DNA of 64,000 nt from an uncultured Roseibium sp. (lineage in GTDB: Bacteria > Pseudomonadota > Alphaproteobacteria > Rhizobiales > Stappiaceae), in assembly GCF_963675985.1 (NCBI RefSeq), contig NZ_OY780958.1:2170001-2234000 (forward strand). The letters are read 5' to 3'. Each line of letters opens with the position of its first letter. The stretch's first letter is position 1. Below are positions 9,333-19,655 of this stretch, one piece after another. The notes beneath the pieces were generated by a model. It saw only the letters and a program-made list of their open reading frames with translations, was not told the origin of the DNA and did not search any database. The position numbers were made by a program, and so were the translations under genes.

Positions 9333-10340
9333 TTACTGCATTTTGCGCAGGTCCGCGGCCGGCAGATAGGCATCGGTGAAATAAAGCTCCGGCGTGGGCG
9401 CGTTCTTGAACGCATAGGCCGTCTTCATCTGGTCCAGCGCCTTGGCGAAACGCTCCGGCACCATGCCGCCGAAGCCGTTTGCCTTCACCTCGTCGGTCAT
9501 GACATTGCCGTCGATGGCAAGCTGCAGCCGGCGGGTTTCCAGCGCGGTGTCGATCGCCGGAGCGTAAGCGGGCATCATTTCGACGGCAGCGGACGGATCG
9601 GCAATCGCCGTCTGCCATCCTTTCACGACCGCGCTCAGGAAGCCGGTGATTTCCTCCGGATGGGCCTTGGCGTAGTCCGTGTTCACGATGACGGCGGACC
9701 CATAATAGTCGAGGCCGTAGTCGGCGAAGGGAAACACCGAAATATCCTCTTCCGACACCCCGAGGCGGGCCAGCGACAGGTAAATGGAGAACGAGAACCC
9801 CGTCACGGCCTGAACAGTGCCTTCGGCCAGCATCGGCTCACGGGTCGGGAAGCCCAGGGGCTCGACGGTGATCTTGTCCATGTCGAGGCCGTTCAGCTTC
9901 GCAAACAGCGGAAACTGCGCCCAGGCGCCGTCCGGCGGCGGCGCACCCAGCACCTTGCCTTCGATATCGGAGATCTTTTCAATGCCCTGCGACTTGCGGC
10001 CGACCATGGCGGTTGCCGGCCTGTTGTAGATCACCATGGCGGCGGTAACCGGCGCGCCCGGGTTTGCATCGAGAAACTTGATCAGCGCCTCGACATCGGC
10101 AAGGCCGACCGGATACGCACCTGTCGCAACTTTCGGGATGGCATCAAGCGACCCCTTGCCCTCGACGAGCTCGACATCGAGCCCCTGGTCTTTGAAATAG
10201 CCTTTCTCGCGCGCCACCACGTAGGGCGCGGCCGGCCCTTCGAAGCGCCAGTCCAGCGCGAAAGGCATCTTGGTTTCGGCCGCCGCCGACAATGCCGTCC
10301 CGACGAGCACCGCGCCCGCCAGCAGATATCTGGAAAACAT
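9333..10340 (-). CDS. ABC transporter substrate-binding protein, NMT1/THI5-like
   Basis: A 335-residue periplasmic protein. I chose the ATG at 10340 because AGGAAGGGG lies just upstream and it gives a clean Sec signal peptide (short basic start, hydrophobic core, AAA cleavage region) before ETKMPFALDW. The body has the NMT1/SsuA/ThiY fold: an N-terminal aromatic strand, then the EKGYFKDQGLDVEL block. It supplies the ATPase and permease at 4575-6136. Family ligands include pyrimidine precursors, sulfonates, nitrate and aromatic acids, so the ligand cannot be named from sequence. Confidence 0.92.
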   Translation of the reverse strand: MFSRYLLAGAVLVGTALSAAAETKMPFALDWRFEGPAAPYVVAREKGYFKDQGLDVELVEGKGSLDAIPKVATGAYPVGLADVEALIKFLDANPGAPVTAAMVIYNRPATAMVGRKSQGIEKISDIEGKVLGAPPPDGAWAQFPLFAKLNGLDMDKITVEPLGFPTREPMLAEGTVQAVTGFSFSIYLSLARLGVSEEDISVFPFADYGLDYYGSAVIVNTDYAKAHPEEITGFLSAVVKGWQTAIADPSAAVEMMPAYAPAIDTALETRRLQLAIDGNVMTDEVKANGFGGMVPERFAKALDQMKTAYAFKNAPTPELYFTDAYLPAADLRKMQ

Positions 10341-10538
10341 GTGAACCCCTTCCTGTTTATGTCTAAGGCCGAGATCAACACCGAACAGCGTTGCTTTCCA
10401 GATCAAGTATGAGAGCGTTGCGTCCTGATTTTGAGTACGGTTTGAGTATCCTGTTACGAAGCGCCTCCACCCCGCGAAGCGGCGCCTGCCCGCAAAGCGG
10501 CCCTGCGCTTCGACCAGCTGCCCATCCGTTCCCCGTGC

Positions 10539-13046
<2,508 letters not shown>

Positions 13047-13084
13047 GGGTCCAACTCCAATATGGTTCAATCGGTATTCCTCAA

Positions 13085-13113
13085 ATGGCGCTTCCAGTCA
13101 CTGGAAGGTCAAG
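13085..13113 (-). promoter_or_regulatory. CueR/HmrR-type copper-responsive promoter of copA
   Basis: Read on the minus strand, TTGACC (the -35 box) is followed by the dyad CTTCCAGTGACTGGAAG and then CATTTG at the -10 place, with a 19-base spacer. The long spacer and the CCTTCCAG...CTGGAAG dyad are characteristic of MerR-family copper regulators of the CueR/HmrR group, which untwist such promoters when Cu(I) binds. Confidence 0.85.
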
Positions 13114-13149
13114 GCTGCGCCAAAAATTTTCTCAAATTGATTTATGCCC

Positions 13150-13180
13150 TTGACCCTCCCGTAACTGGAACGTGGACAAA
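13150..13180 (+). promoter_or_regulatory. CueR/HmrR-type promoter of the copper chaperone gene
   Basis: On the plus strand TTGACC (13150-13155) is followed by CTCCCGTAACTGGAACG, an imperfect version of the same dyad, and a poor -10 (GACAAA) after 19 bases. The start of transcription would fall just upstream of the chaperone ATG at 13208, which supports that ATG over the earlier in-frame one at 13172, which lies inside this promoter. Confidence 0.75.
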
Positions 13181-13207
13181 GGACCCATCAAACCTACGGA
13201 GCAAACC

Positions 13208-13402
13208 ATGAAATTCAATGTTCCCGACATGAGCTGCGGCCACTGCGTCGCCGCCATCGAAAAGGCGGTCAAGGCCGTCGACACCTCGGCAAATGTCGCC
13301 TGCGACCTGGACACCCACGTCGTTGAAATAGGCACTTCCGCCGGGCAGGAGACGATCACGGCCGCTCTCCGAGATGCGGGCTACGATGCCAGCCCTCTCT
13401 GA
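13208..13402 (+). CDS. copZ: Copper chaperone, HMA-domain protein
   Basis: A 64-residue cytosolic protein made of one heavy-metal-associated domain. The metal site is MSCGHC (Cys10, Cys13), and the pattern of betas and alphas is that of CopZ. GGAG lies seven bases before this ATG. It is divergent from copA and carries its own CueR-type promoter, so it should be co-induced and hand Cu(I) to the ATPase. The copZ name is by family and context; other small HMA proteins bind other metals. Confidence 0.9.
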   Translation: MKFNVPDMSCGHCVAAIEKAVKAVDTSANVACDLDTHVVEIGTSAGQETITAALRDAGYDASPL

Positions 13403-13536
13403 TTCCTGAAAGCCGCCTCACGAACCTCAGCCGTCGCGCGATGCGACTTCTTTTGTTCATTGAATAGGACATCAGCTCTTCTTGCTTCCTGCGCGGTCCT
13501 GTTACGATCGGCGAACCGACATACAGGAGAACCGGA

Positions 13537-13764
13537 ATGCCGCACGTCATCGTCAAGCTCTGGCCCGGAAAAACCGAGGACCAGAAGACGAAACTCGCCG
13601 AAGCGATCACCCGCGAGGTGACCCAGATCCTCGGAAACGGCGAAGCGTCGGTGTCCGTCTCCTTCGAGGAGGTTGAGTCCAGCCGCTGGCAGGAGGACGT
13701 CTACCTCCCCGACATCGCCGCCCAGCCGGACCGGCTTTACAAAAAGCCGGGATACGAGATGTGA
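13537..13764 (+). CDS. 4-oxalocrotonate tautomerase-like protein
   Basis: A 75-residue protein beginning Met-Pro, so that Pro becomes the N-terminal catalytic base after methionine removal, as in 4-oxalocrotonate tautomerases. It has the small beta-alpha-beta subunit with the DVYLPDI segment and matches the family's usual 60-80 residues. AGGAG lies at a normal distance. Such enzymes oligomerise in the cytosol and tautomerise 2-hydroxymuconate-like enols; the real substrate is unknown. It stands alone after the copper genes. Confidence 0.85.
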   Translation: MPHVIVKLWPGKTEDQKTKLAEAITREVTQILGNGEASVSVSFEEVESSRWQEDVYLPDIAAQPDRLYKKPGYEM

Positions 13765-13821
13765 GAAGCTGGACCGGGCAGTTTGCCTGATTTTTGAGGC
13801 ACTACCGTGCCCACCCCCACG

Positions 13822-13991
13822 GTCATTCCAGACAAGCGCAGGGAACCTGCGTGCAGATCTGGAATCCAGATATCAGCCGCGCGAGAGCGCGTCCTGCTTC
13901 CCTTTTGAAAGAAGTCCTCGCTTGCGCTCGGGCTGTAAGCTGGATTCCAGATCTCGCGATGGCGCTAACGCGCCACACGGTCTGGAATGAC
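13822..13991. repeat. Nested palindromic repeat element
   Basis: A 170-base element bounded by the perfect terminal inverted repeat GTCATTCCAGAC (13822-13833) / GTCTGGAATGAC (13980-13991). A second, inner pair, AGATCTGGAATCCAG (13855-13869) / CTGGATTCCAGATCT (13940-13954), is centred at nearly the same point. The design is that of a repetitive extragenic palindrome or small non-autonomous mobile element. No coding capacity. Confidence 0.75.
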
Positions 13992-14004
13992 GGGGGCGCG
14001 GCCC

Positions 14005-14607
14005 TCACACCGCCCCCGGCTTGCGCGCAATCAGGTCGATCAGCGCGGATTGCCCCGAGTGGCCGGCGCCCTCATTGAGTTCGGCCTCATACTCTTCCAG
14101 GCGCAGGATCTCCCAGGCGCCGAAGCGCTCGGACAGCAGGTCCTTCGTGTAGAGGTTTTCAACGGCCGACGGCCCGCCGGTCTTGAACTCCCGCTGCTTC
14201 GGCGTGTAGCCGTGCAACAGGAACAGCCCGCCGGGTTTCAGGGTGCGTTCGATGCCGTCGAAGATCTCGGCCCGGAATGCGGGCGGCGCGAACTGGATGA
14301 AGATCGCGGCGACGACATCAAAAGCCTCGGGCGTCCACTCCCAGGTCTTCAGATCGGCCAGCCGGAAATCCACCTCGACACCCTTGGCCTCAGCAAGACG
14401 GCGCGCCTTTTCGATCCCCGTCGTGGCACTGTCCATCGCGGTCACCGCCAGGCCCTTCTCCGCCATGAACACCGAATTGCGCCCCTCCCCGTCGGCCACG
14501 GCCAGCGCCGTCTCGCCGGGCGTCAGCAGACCGGCGTTCTTTTCCAGAAACAGGCTCGGCGCGGTTCCGAAGATATAATCCTCAGTGGCGTAGCGTTCGT
14601 CCCACAT
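14005..14607 (-). CDS. Class I SAM-dependent methyltransferase
   Basis: A 200-residue cytosolic protein resembling TehB-like and thiopurine-type methyltransferases. The N-terminal WDERYATEDYIFG box is typical of this group. The cofactor-binding region has a degenerate glycine motif (VADGEGRNSVFMA) and the acidic AMD strand end, then the hydrophobic core strand FDVVAAIFIQF. The substrate is unknown; relatives methylate tellurite, thiols or nicotinamide-like compounds. It is followed on the minus strand by no partner; upstream lies a broken methyltransferase fragment. Confidence 0.85.
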   Translation of the reverse strand: MWDERYATEDYIFGTAPSLFLEKNAGLLTPGETALAVADGEGRNSVFMAEKGLAVTAMDSATTGIEKARRLAEAKGVEVDFRLADLKTWEWTPEAFDVVAAIFIQFAPPAFRAEIFDGIERTLKPGGLFLLHGYTPKQREFKTGGPSAVENLYTKDLLSERFGAWEILRLEEYEAELNEGAGHSGQSALIDLIARKPGAV

Positions 14608-14706
14608 TCAAAAGGGCTCCTTCATTCAGATTAGGCCGGAAAGCCGGGATCGTAATCCATGAGGGCGCGCGCCGCACGGCAAAGATGAGGGATTTCCCGT
14701 AGAGGG

Positions 14707-15009
14707 TCAGATTGCCGCAGAAACGGGACGCTCCCAAGTGGCGTCCTCTTCGATGGAAGACAGACGCAAGGGGGCATCGTAGGTCTCCGACCACAACGCA
14801 TAGCCACGTTGAAGATCATGCTCGGGGGCCGCCAGCTCCGGGTCCTCCAGATGCGCCAGCAGGTCGCGCATCTCGGTCACGCGCGCTTGCCGCATCGCTT
14901 TGTCGCCGGTAAATGCCAGCCGCAGCAACGCTAGGCCCTCCGTGCCGAGCAACAGCTCGCCGAGACCAGGTTTTTCGCCCATGGTCATCAGATGCACCTC
15001 CGCAGGCAT
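14707..15009 (-). pseudogene. N-terminal fragment of a SAM-dependent methyltransferase
   Basis: This 100-codon frame resembles the start of a much longer methyltransferase family: a leader with EGLALLRLAF, an acidic stretch with LLAHLEDPEL, then the GYALWSETYDAPLR box that in intact proteins leads into the SAM-binding domain. Here the frame ends shortly afterwards at SAAI and the SAM motif is missing. I could not find the rest downstream, so this looks like a remnant of a deletion rather than a frameshift. In-frame ATGs at 14988 and 14982 are alternative starts. Confidence 0.5.
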
Positions 15010-15206
15010 CCTATCCGGGAATCATTTGCTTGCCAGCGGGAACCCGATGCGAAGTGCGGAAAAGGGTCGGCTGCCAGAGCGGGTACTCAGCGCCCCTCCC
15101 CGCCGGTAATGGTCGGCAGCGTCTTGCCAGTCACCCGACGCCCGGCGAGGAGCAGATTGCCGCTCGGATGGGAGGGAGGCTGGCGAACCGGACGTTGTCA
15201 CAGAGA

Positions 15207-16073
15207 CTATTCGCCATCGCCTGAGCGGTTGAATGAGTGAGCGCGAGCAAGTTTAATCGATTCTTTCATGGTATCGACTTGACGATAGATCTGACGAAGC
15301 GGTGAAGCTCTGACCTCTCCGCGAACCCATCGAAGCACCTCTTCAGCAAGTTGAACTGATAAAATTTCGTCAAGTAGATCACTCAAGATAATCGGAAATT
15401 GCTGGGGGCGCATCGCTGAGCGGACAAGAATTCCTTCTGTTTCTGTAACTCGGATGTATTCAACACCACGCATAACATCAGCAGCATCGTATCCAATAAA
15501 ACCCGATGAACTTGGATCAAATATCTTGCCGGCCTCGTAGAGCTTCCGCAGTTCAATGCGAGGCTTTGCAGAAAACCAGTATGGAAATCGCTCTTTTCCA
15601 GATTCCATTCCCATGAAGAAAAATGGATCGAAAGGTTCGTCCGGCGGTATAGCTCCTTCCTCTTGTGCATTGTAGAAGCCTTCTTGCAGTTCGAACACGT
15701 CCATAATCCATGCAACGAGCGACATACTTCCAAATTCCTTTGATAAGTATCTGCTGTTTATTCTAAGGATGGGAAAGTCAGCACGTCGGCATAGTTCATC
15801 TTTTTTGGCATCTCTCGCCTTTTGGACTTCCGTTGAGTGGAATCGACCATCGAATTCTATCGAATAGATCGGGTTCCATTTTTCCCGGCACACTACAAAG
15901 TCGAAATGTGACTGTAGTCCGTAACGTCGCAAGTCGCCTGAGGCATTGATTCCGTCCAAGGAAATCACATCCGCAACACGCACTTTTGGGTAAACCGATA
16001 AACCCCAGCGATCAGCAGAGAGTTTTATTTGGCCATGTGCGATTTCTTCGTATCGGTTTACAAGACGCAGCAT
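15207..16073 (-). CDS. DUF2726-type putative PD-(D/E)xK nuclease
   Basis: A 288-residue protein with a central nuclease-like core: SHFDFVV, then a strand ending IEFDGRFHS, then RDAKKDELC and the strand FPILRI. This order of Asp, Glu-x-Asp-Gly, His and Arg/Lys residues is the DUF2726 pattern, related to restriction-endonuclease-like folds. The C-terminal 130 residues are unassigned. The gene is clearly AT-richer than the flanking operons, as are the two genes on its right, which suggests acquisition. It is divergent from the SLATT/reverse transcriptase pair and may be part of the same defence patch or an independent element. Confidence 0.65.
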   Translation of the reverse strand: MLRLVNRYEEIAHGQIKLSADRWGLSVYPKVRVADVISLDGINASGDLRRYGLQSHFDFVVCREKWNPIYSIEFDGRFHSTEVQKARDAKKDELCRRADFPILRINSRYLSKEFGSMSLVAWIMDVFELQEGFYNAQEEGAIPPDEPFDPFFFMGMESGKERFPYWFSAKPRIELRKLYEAGKIFDPSSSGFIGYDAADVMRGVEYIRVTETEGILVRSAMRPQQFPIILSDLLDEILSVQLAEEVLRWVRGEVRASPLRQIYRQVDTMKESIKLARAHSFNRSGDGE

Positions 16074-16437
16074 CTTTAGCGGACACCCTCATTAATATTT
16101 GCCTGTCAGGCTACCTCCTATTCGGCCGATACTTCAATATCTTCAGCAGATCTTAAATGCAGATCTTTGCTTATTTTTGATGACGTTCAACGGTTGGCGA
16201 TGAACTACATAATGCTCAACTAAGGCGGGTCTCGAAGTTGTAATTCGCCTTAAAACGTTATAAATAGAAACTGGTGCGGGCGGAGTGGGTAAAACCACTG
16301 GCTCATTCGTGGGTCACGGTCATAAAGTAAGGCATGTCCTTAAAGAGGGCTTGTCCTTAGCGTCTGCTACATTCCTTCGAGAGTGTATAGTTACCTTGAG
16401 TTATTGCGTCCGCACCACTAAACCACCAGGAAAGAGC
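16074..16437. other. AT-rich divergent intergenic region with several hairpins
   Basis: About 360 bases between the DUF2726 gene and the SLATT gene. Visible hairpins are TAAGGCG / CGCCTTA (16221-16252), AGTGG / CCACT (16284-16299) and TAAGG / CCTTA (16328-16342). An open frame extends from a GTG at 16285, but the real SLATT start is at 16438. The region must hold the promoters for both sides and could hold a structured RNA serving the reverse transcriptase. Confidence 0.45.
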
Positions 16438-17013
16438 ATGGAAGCAAGTTCAGAGACGAATATCAATGACACTATCTGGATCACATCACGCGTTCGCATG
16501 ATAGCGGAGAGGAAGGCACTCAGAAATCAGAACGCATCCTTCCTAGCGGTCACATATTACTCTTTGTTTTCTGTAATTCTCTCAATTTTCAGTGGCTTTT
16601 ATAGCAAGCTGTATGCCGCGCTCGACGACATTATTTTGTCTTCGTCAGTTGTCGTTCTTGTCGCATCGCTCGTCGCAGCAGGTTTCAGACTTCAAGATAA
16701 GGCATCCGCTTTTCGTGAATGCTACTTGAAACTTCAGAGCCTTTATGACGAAGAGCTATCCGATCAAGAAAAGAAGGGGAAATATCGGGAGATCATGATG
16801 GATTTTCCAAACCATGCACCGAAAGACTACGCAGACCTCTTGGTAAACCACATCTTTCTGGAAGGCAAAAGTCTCACTAGCGGTGGCAAGGAGCTTAAGT
16901 ATACGAAAATCATGTTTGTATCATTCTTTCTCCGCGCTGCTCTCTACTGGGGGATGCTCGCAATCCTATTTCTAGGACCAGTTCTTTTCCTGCTTTGGCC
17001 GTTGGCCTGTTGA
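16438..17013 (+). CDS. SLATT-domain membrane protein, putative effector
   Basis: A 191-residue protein with two close membrane helices (residues about 30-52 and 65-87) framed by charged helices, the plan of SLATT proteins (SMODS and SLOG-associating two-TM). An extra hydrophobic segment closes the C terminus. AGGA precedes the ATG at 16438; the longer frame from GTG 16285 has no good ribosome site. SLATT proteins are predicted pore-forming effectors of anti-phage systems, and one subfamily is known to pair with reverse transcriptases. Here the reverse transcriptase gene starts only a few bases downstream, so the two form an operon. Function by family and context only. Confidence 0.75.
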   Translation: MEASSETNINDTIWITSRVRMIAERKALRNQNASFLAVTYYSLFSVILSIFSGFYSKLYAALDDIILSSSVVVLVASLVAAGFRLQDKASAFRECYLKLQSLYDEELSDQEKKGKYREIMMDFPNHAPKDYADLLVNHIFLEGKSLTSGGKELKYTKIMFVSFFLRAALYWGMLAILFLGPVLFLLWPLAC

Positions 17014-17025
17014 ACTAGGATGGCC

Positions 17026-18339
17026 ATGACGCCTAAAAAGGTTTTCGATAGTCAATTCACTGTTGAGAATCTAACTGCAATTTTCCACGACAAGGTCTCG
17101 CAGTCCGGCACTGTTGGGAAGGATGGCGTTCATCCCGCTGCGTTCGAGAAGAAACTTGATCAGGAGATCGCCTTGATCAGGAAGAATGTCGCCTCCGAGA
17201 AATATTGCTTCACCACTTACAAGCAGCGCCTCGTACTGAAGGGAGCCGGTAAAGCGCCCCGCGAAATTTCCATCGCAGGCGTCAGAGATCGGGTGTGTTT
17301 GCGGGCGTTGAACAATTCTCTGTCAGAGATTTTTAAGGAAGCCAAGCCTGCTTTGGCTCACCAACATATCGCTGAGATTAAAGCCTACATAAAGCCGCTA
17401 TCGGATGACTACTCATTCGTGCAGATGGACGTGCAGGACTTTTTCCCGTCCTTGCGTCATCAAGAATTGATGAAGCGCCTGCGAAGCAAGACACGGTATC
17501 CAAAGCTTCTTTCGTTGGTTGCAGCAGCAGTTCGGACCTCAACAGGTGCAAGCGGAACCAACGAGAAAGGTGTGCCTCAGGGGCTCAGTATTTCCAACGT
17601 CCTGTCGTCGATTTATATGATTCCCATCGACAAGGAGGCTCAAGATAAATACGAATACTATAGGTACGTTGACGACATCCTGATTATCTGCAAGACGGAG
17701 AATGCCCAAGCTAACCTTGACTTCATGATGAAAAGGTTGGCCAAGGTTGGGCTGACTTGCCATGAGCCGACTCCCGGTAGCAAGACAAAGATAGAGCCCC
17801 TTTCAAAAGGTGTGGACTACCTTGGATATCGCCTCACACCGAACAAGGTCTCGATCAGACGAAGCTCTTACCGAAACATCATGGAGAAGCTGGTGTCTGT
17901 CGCCACGGCAGCGAAATACAAGCCCTCCTATCGCCGCCAAATTCGGCGTCTAAACCTAAAAATCACAGGATGTTACGTGAACGGAAAGCGATACGGCTCG
18001 ATGTTCTACTTTTCGATGATTGATGACAAAGAGCAGCTTATGCGGCTGGACCGCTTTGTAGATCGCCTGTGGAAGAAGGTAGGTTTTCAAAAATATGGAA
18101 AACCAAAGACATTCATCAAAACATTCCACGAGATAAAATATAATCTCGCGGCAACTAAATATATCCCGCGTTTTGATGATTATACCATAGAGCAAATGAT
18201 GCAATTTATCGCTGACCTCGAAGCTAGAGAGCTTGCAGAAGTCCAAACCTGGACCGAGGAAAGAATACGGAAGACATTCAAACGCCACGTCAAAAGAGAA
18301 GTGAACGACCTACTTAAAGACATGACACCCACAAGTTAG
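17026..18339 (+). CDS. Reverse transcriptase of a putative defence system
   Basis: A 437-residue reverse transcriptase. The palm motifs are visible: a first catalytic Asp in QMDVQDFFPSL (near residue 135), GVPQGLSISN (182-191), the YVDD box (214-217), KTKI and the LGYRL motif. There is no maturase, endonuclease or integrase domain, and the C-terminal 170 residues are basic and helical. I prefer the ATG at 17026, since AGGA lies just before it; one at 17020 is also possible. It is coupled to the SLATT gene, with no group II intron ends or DGR repeats around it. It best fits the 'unknown group'/DRT type of anti-phage reverse transcriptases; the exact class cannot be assigned here. Confidence 0.85.
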   Translation: MTPKKVFDSQFTVENLTAIFHDKVSQSGTVGKDGVHPAAFEKKLDQEIALIRKNVASEKYCFTTYKQRLVLKGAGKAPREISIAGVRDRVCLRALNNSLSEIFKEAKPALAHQHIAEIKAYIKPLSDDYSFVQMDVQDFFPSLRHQELMKRLRSKTRYPKLLSLVAAAVRTSTGASGTNEKGVPQGLSISNVLSSIYMIPIDKEAQDKYEYYRYVDDILIICKTENAQANLDFMMKRLAKVGLTCHEPTPGSKTKIEPLSKGVDYLGYRLTPNKVSIRRSSYRNIMEKLVSVATAAKYKPSYRRQIRRLNLKITGCYVNGKRYGSMFYFSMIDDKEQLMRLDRFVDRLWKKVGFQKYGKPKTFIKTFHEIKYNLAATKYIPRFDDYTIEQMMQFIADLEARELAEVQTWTEERIRKTFKRHVKREVNDLLKDMTPTS

Positions 18340-18655
18340 TAAGCCTAACTGGTGGCGATTTTCACAAGATGGCAGTCACATTGGAAAAATATGGTTTTAG
18401 AGATTGTTATTTAAGTAATTAAAAGTTAATATTAGTTCATATTCGTTAAATATCTTAGATAAAAAGCAAGATTTCTCCATTTTTAAAGACAACAGCTATG
18501 TTCGCTCCAGACCAGCTCGAGAGGCTTCGTATTTGAACCAAACAGGTCCGCTAATTTTCTAACTGCGCTAACAGCAGACTTTCGGCAAGAGGCCTCACTC
18601 CGGTCATTAATCGCAGTAGCAGCGAACCACTAACCTTGGCCTTTGCTCCCTCTCC
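18340..18655. other. AT-rich region after the reverse transcriptase gene
   Basis: Over 300 bases of AT-rich sequence without a credible gene. It separates the acquired patch from the GC-rich catabolic operon and marks a sharp composition boundary near 18640. I see no clear terminator or attachment-site repeat. Confidence 0.4.
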
Positions 18656-19627
18656 TCAGCCCCCAGCCCCACTCAACCCCGACTTCTCATAGGTCGGGTT
18701 CAGCCGGCTCAAGAGATACTCATCCCCCCGGATCGGCGGATACTTCGCCGGGTTGTCTTCGCTTGAACAGCCCGGCAGGCATTCGACGATGGCGTCGGGG
18801 TCGGGGTCGAGGAAGAAGGGCACGGAGTAGCGTTCGCGGCCGGAGAGGTTGACCACCCGGTGCGGGGTGGAGACGTAGAGGTCGTTGGTCCAGCGCATCA
18901 GGCAGTCGCCGATGTTGCAGACGAAGGTATCGGGGATATAGGGCGCCGCCAGCCAGTCGCCGTTGCGGGTGCGCACTTCCAGGCCGCCGGCGTCGTCGGT
19001 GGCAAGCAGGGTGACGCAGCCGTAGTCGGTGTGTTCGCCGGCCCCGAGCTGGCCTTCCTCGATGTCCACCGGGATTTCCGGGTAGTGCAGCAGGCGCAGG
19101 GTCGCCAGCGGGCGGTCGAGCTTGTCGTTGAAATAATCCACCGGCAGGCCGAGTTCGGTGGCAAACGCCGTGTGCAGGGTGCGGCCCAGGGCCCACATGG
19201 CGTTGTAATACTCCAGCATGAGCTCCTTGAAGCCGGGCAGGTCCGGCCACAGGTTGAGCGCCCGGAGCGGTGCCTTGTTCACGATCTCCGGATCGTCGGG
19301 CGCGAGATCGAGGCCGATGTTGTAGCCTTCCTTCAGGTCCGGCGCCTTGGTCGGGTCGAGGGACTCGCCCTTCATCGGCACGTAACCGCGGTTTCCCGTG
19401 TCGGCGGAATAGGCGGACTTCATCTTCAGCTCGTCCGGGCTTTCGAAGAAGGTCTGCGCCATGGCGAAGACATCCGCGCGCAGCTTGGCGGGCACGCCGT
19501 GGCCGGAGAGATAGAAGAAGCCGATGCCGCGGCAGGCTTCGCCGATCTTTTCGGCAACCGCCTTGCGCCCCGCCTCACCACCTTCGAACAGCGGGGTCAG
19601 GTCGATAACGGGAATGGTGTCGGTCAT
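18656..19627 (-). CDS. Isopenicillin-N-synthase-family Fe(II)/2-oxoglutarate-type oxygenase
   Basis: A 323-residue cytosolic non-heme iron oxygenase. The iron ligands are His199-x-Asp201 and His256, and Arg266-x-Ser268 (RYS) would bind the 2-oxoglutarate carboxylate; an N-terminal IPVIDL strand matches the family. AAGGA precedes the ATG at 19627. It is the last gene of the minus-strand purine operon. Known IPNS-family enzymes include thymine 7-hydroxylase, which oxidises a methyl group on a nucleobase, so oxidation of a methylated base is a plausible but unproven role. Two related enzymes lie at 44590 and 45698. Confidence 0.9.
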   Translation of the reverse strand: MTDTIPVIDLTPLFEGGEAGRKAVAEKIGEACRGIGFFYLSGHGVPAKLRADVFAMAQTFFESPDELKMKSAYSADTGNRGYVPMKGESLDPTKAPDLKEGYNIGLDLAPDDPEIVNKAPLRALNLWPDLPGFKELMLEYYNAMWALGRTLHTAFATELGLPVDYFNDKLDRPLATLRLLHYPEIPVDIEEGQLGAGEHTDYGCVTLLATDDAGGLEVRTRNGDWLAAPYIPDTFVCNIGDCLMRWTNDLYVSTPHRVVNLSGRERYSVPFFLDPDPDAIVECLPGCSSEDNPAKYPPIRGDEYLLSRLNPTYEKSGLSGAGG

Positions 19628-19655
19628 GGTCGTTTCCTTACCTATTGTCTCTGTC

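Noticed and set aside
16285..16437. A 51-residue N-terminal extension of the SLATT protein from GTG 16285
   Set aside because: No ribosome site precedes the GTG, and AGGA precedes the ATG at 16438; the extension lies in hairpin-rich sequence.
17026..18339. Reverse transcriptase as part of a group II intron, retron or DGR
   Set aside because: There is no maturase or endonuclease domain, no intron ends, no template/variable repeat pair and no retron-like msr/msd that I could recognise directly beside it, though a structured RNA upstream remains possible.
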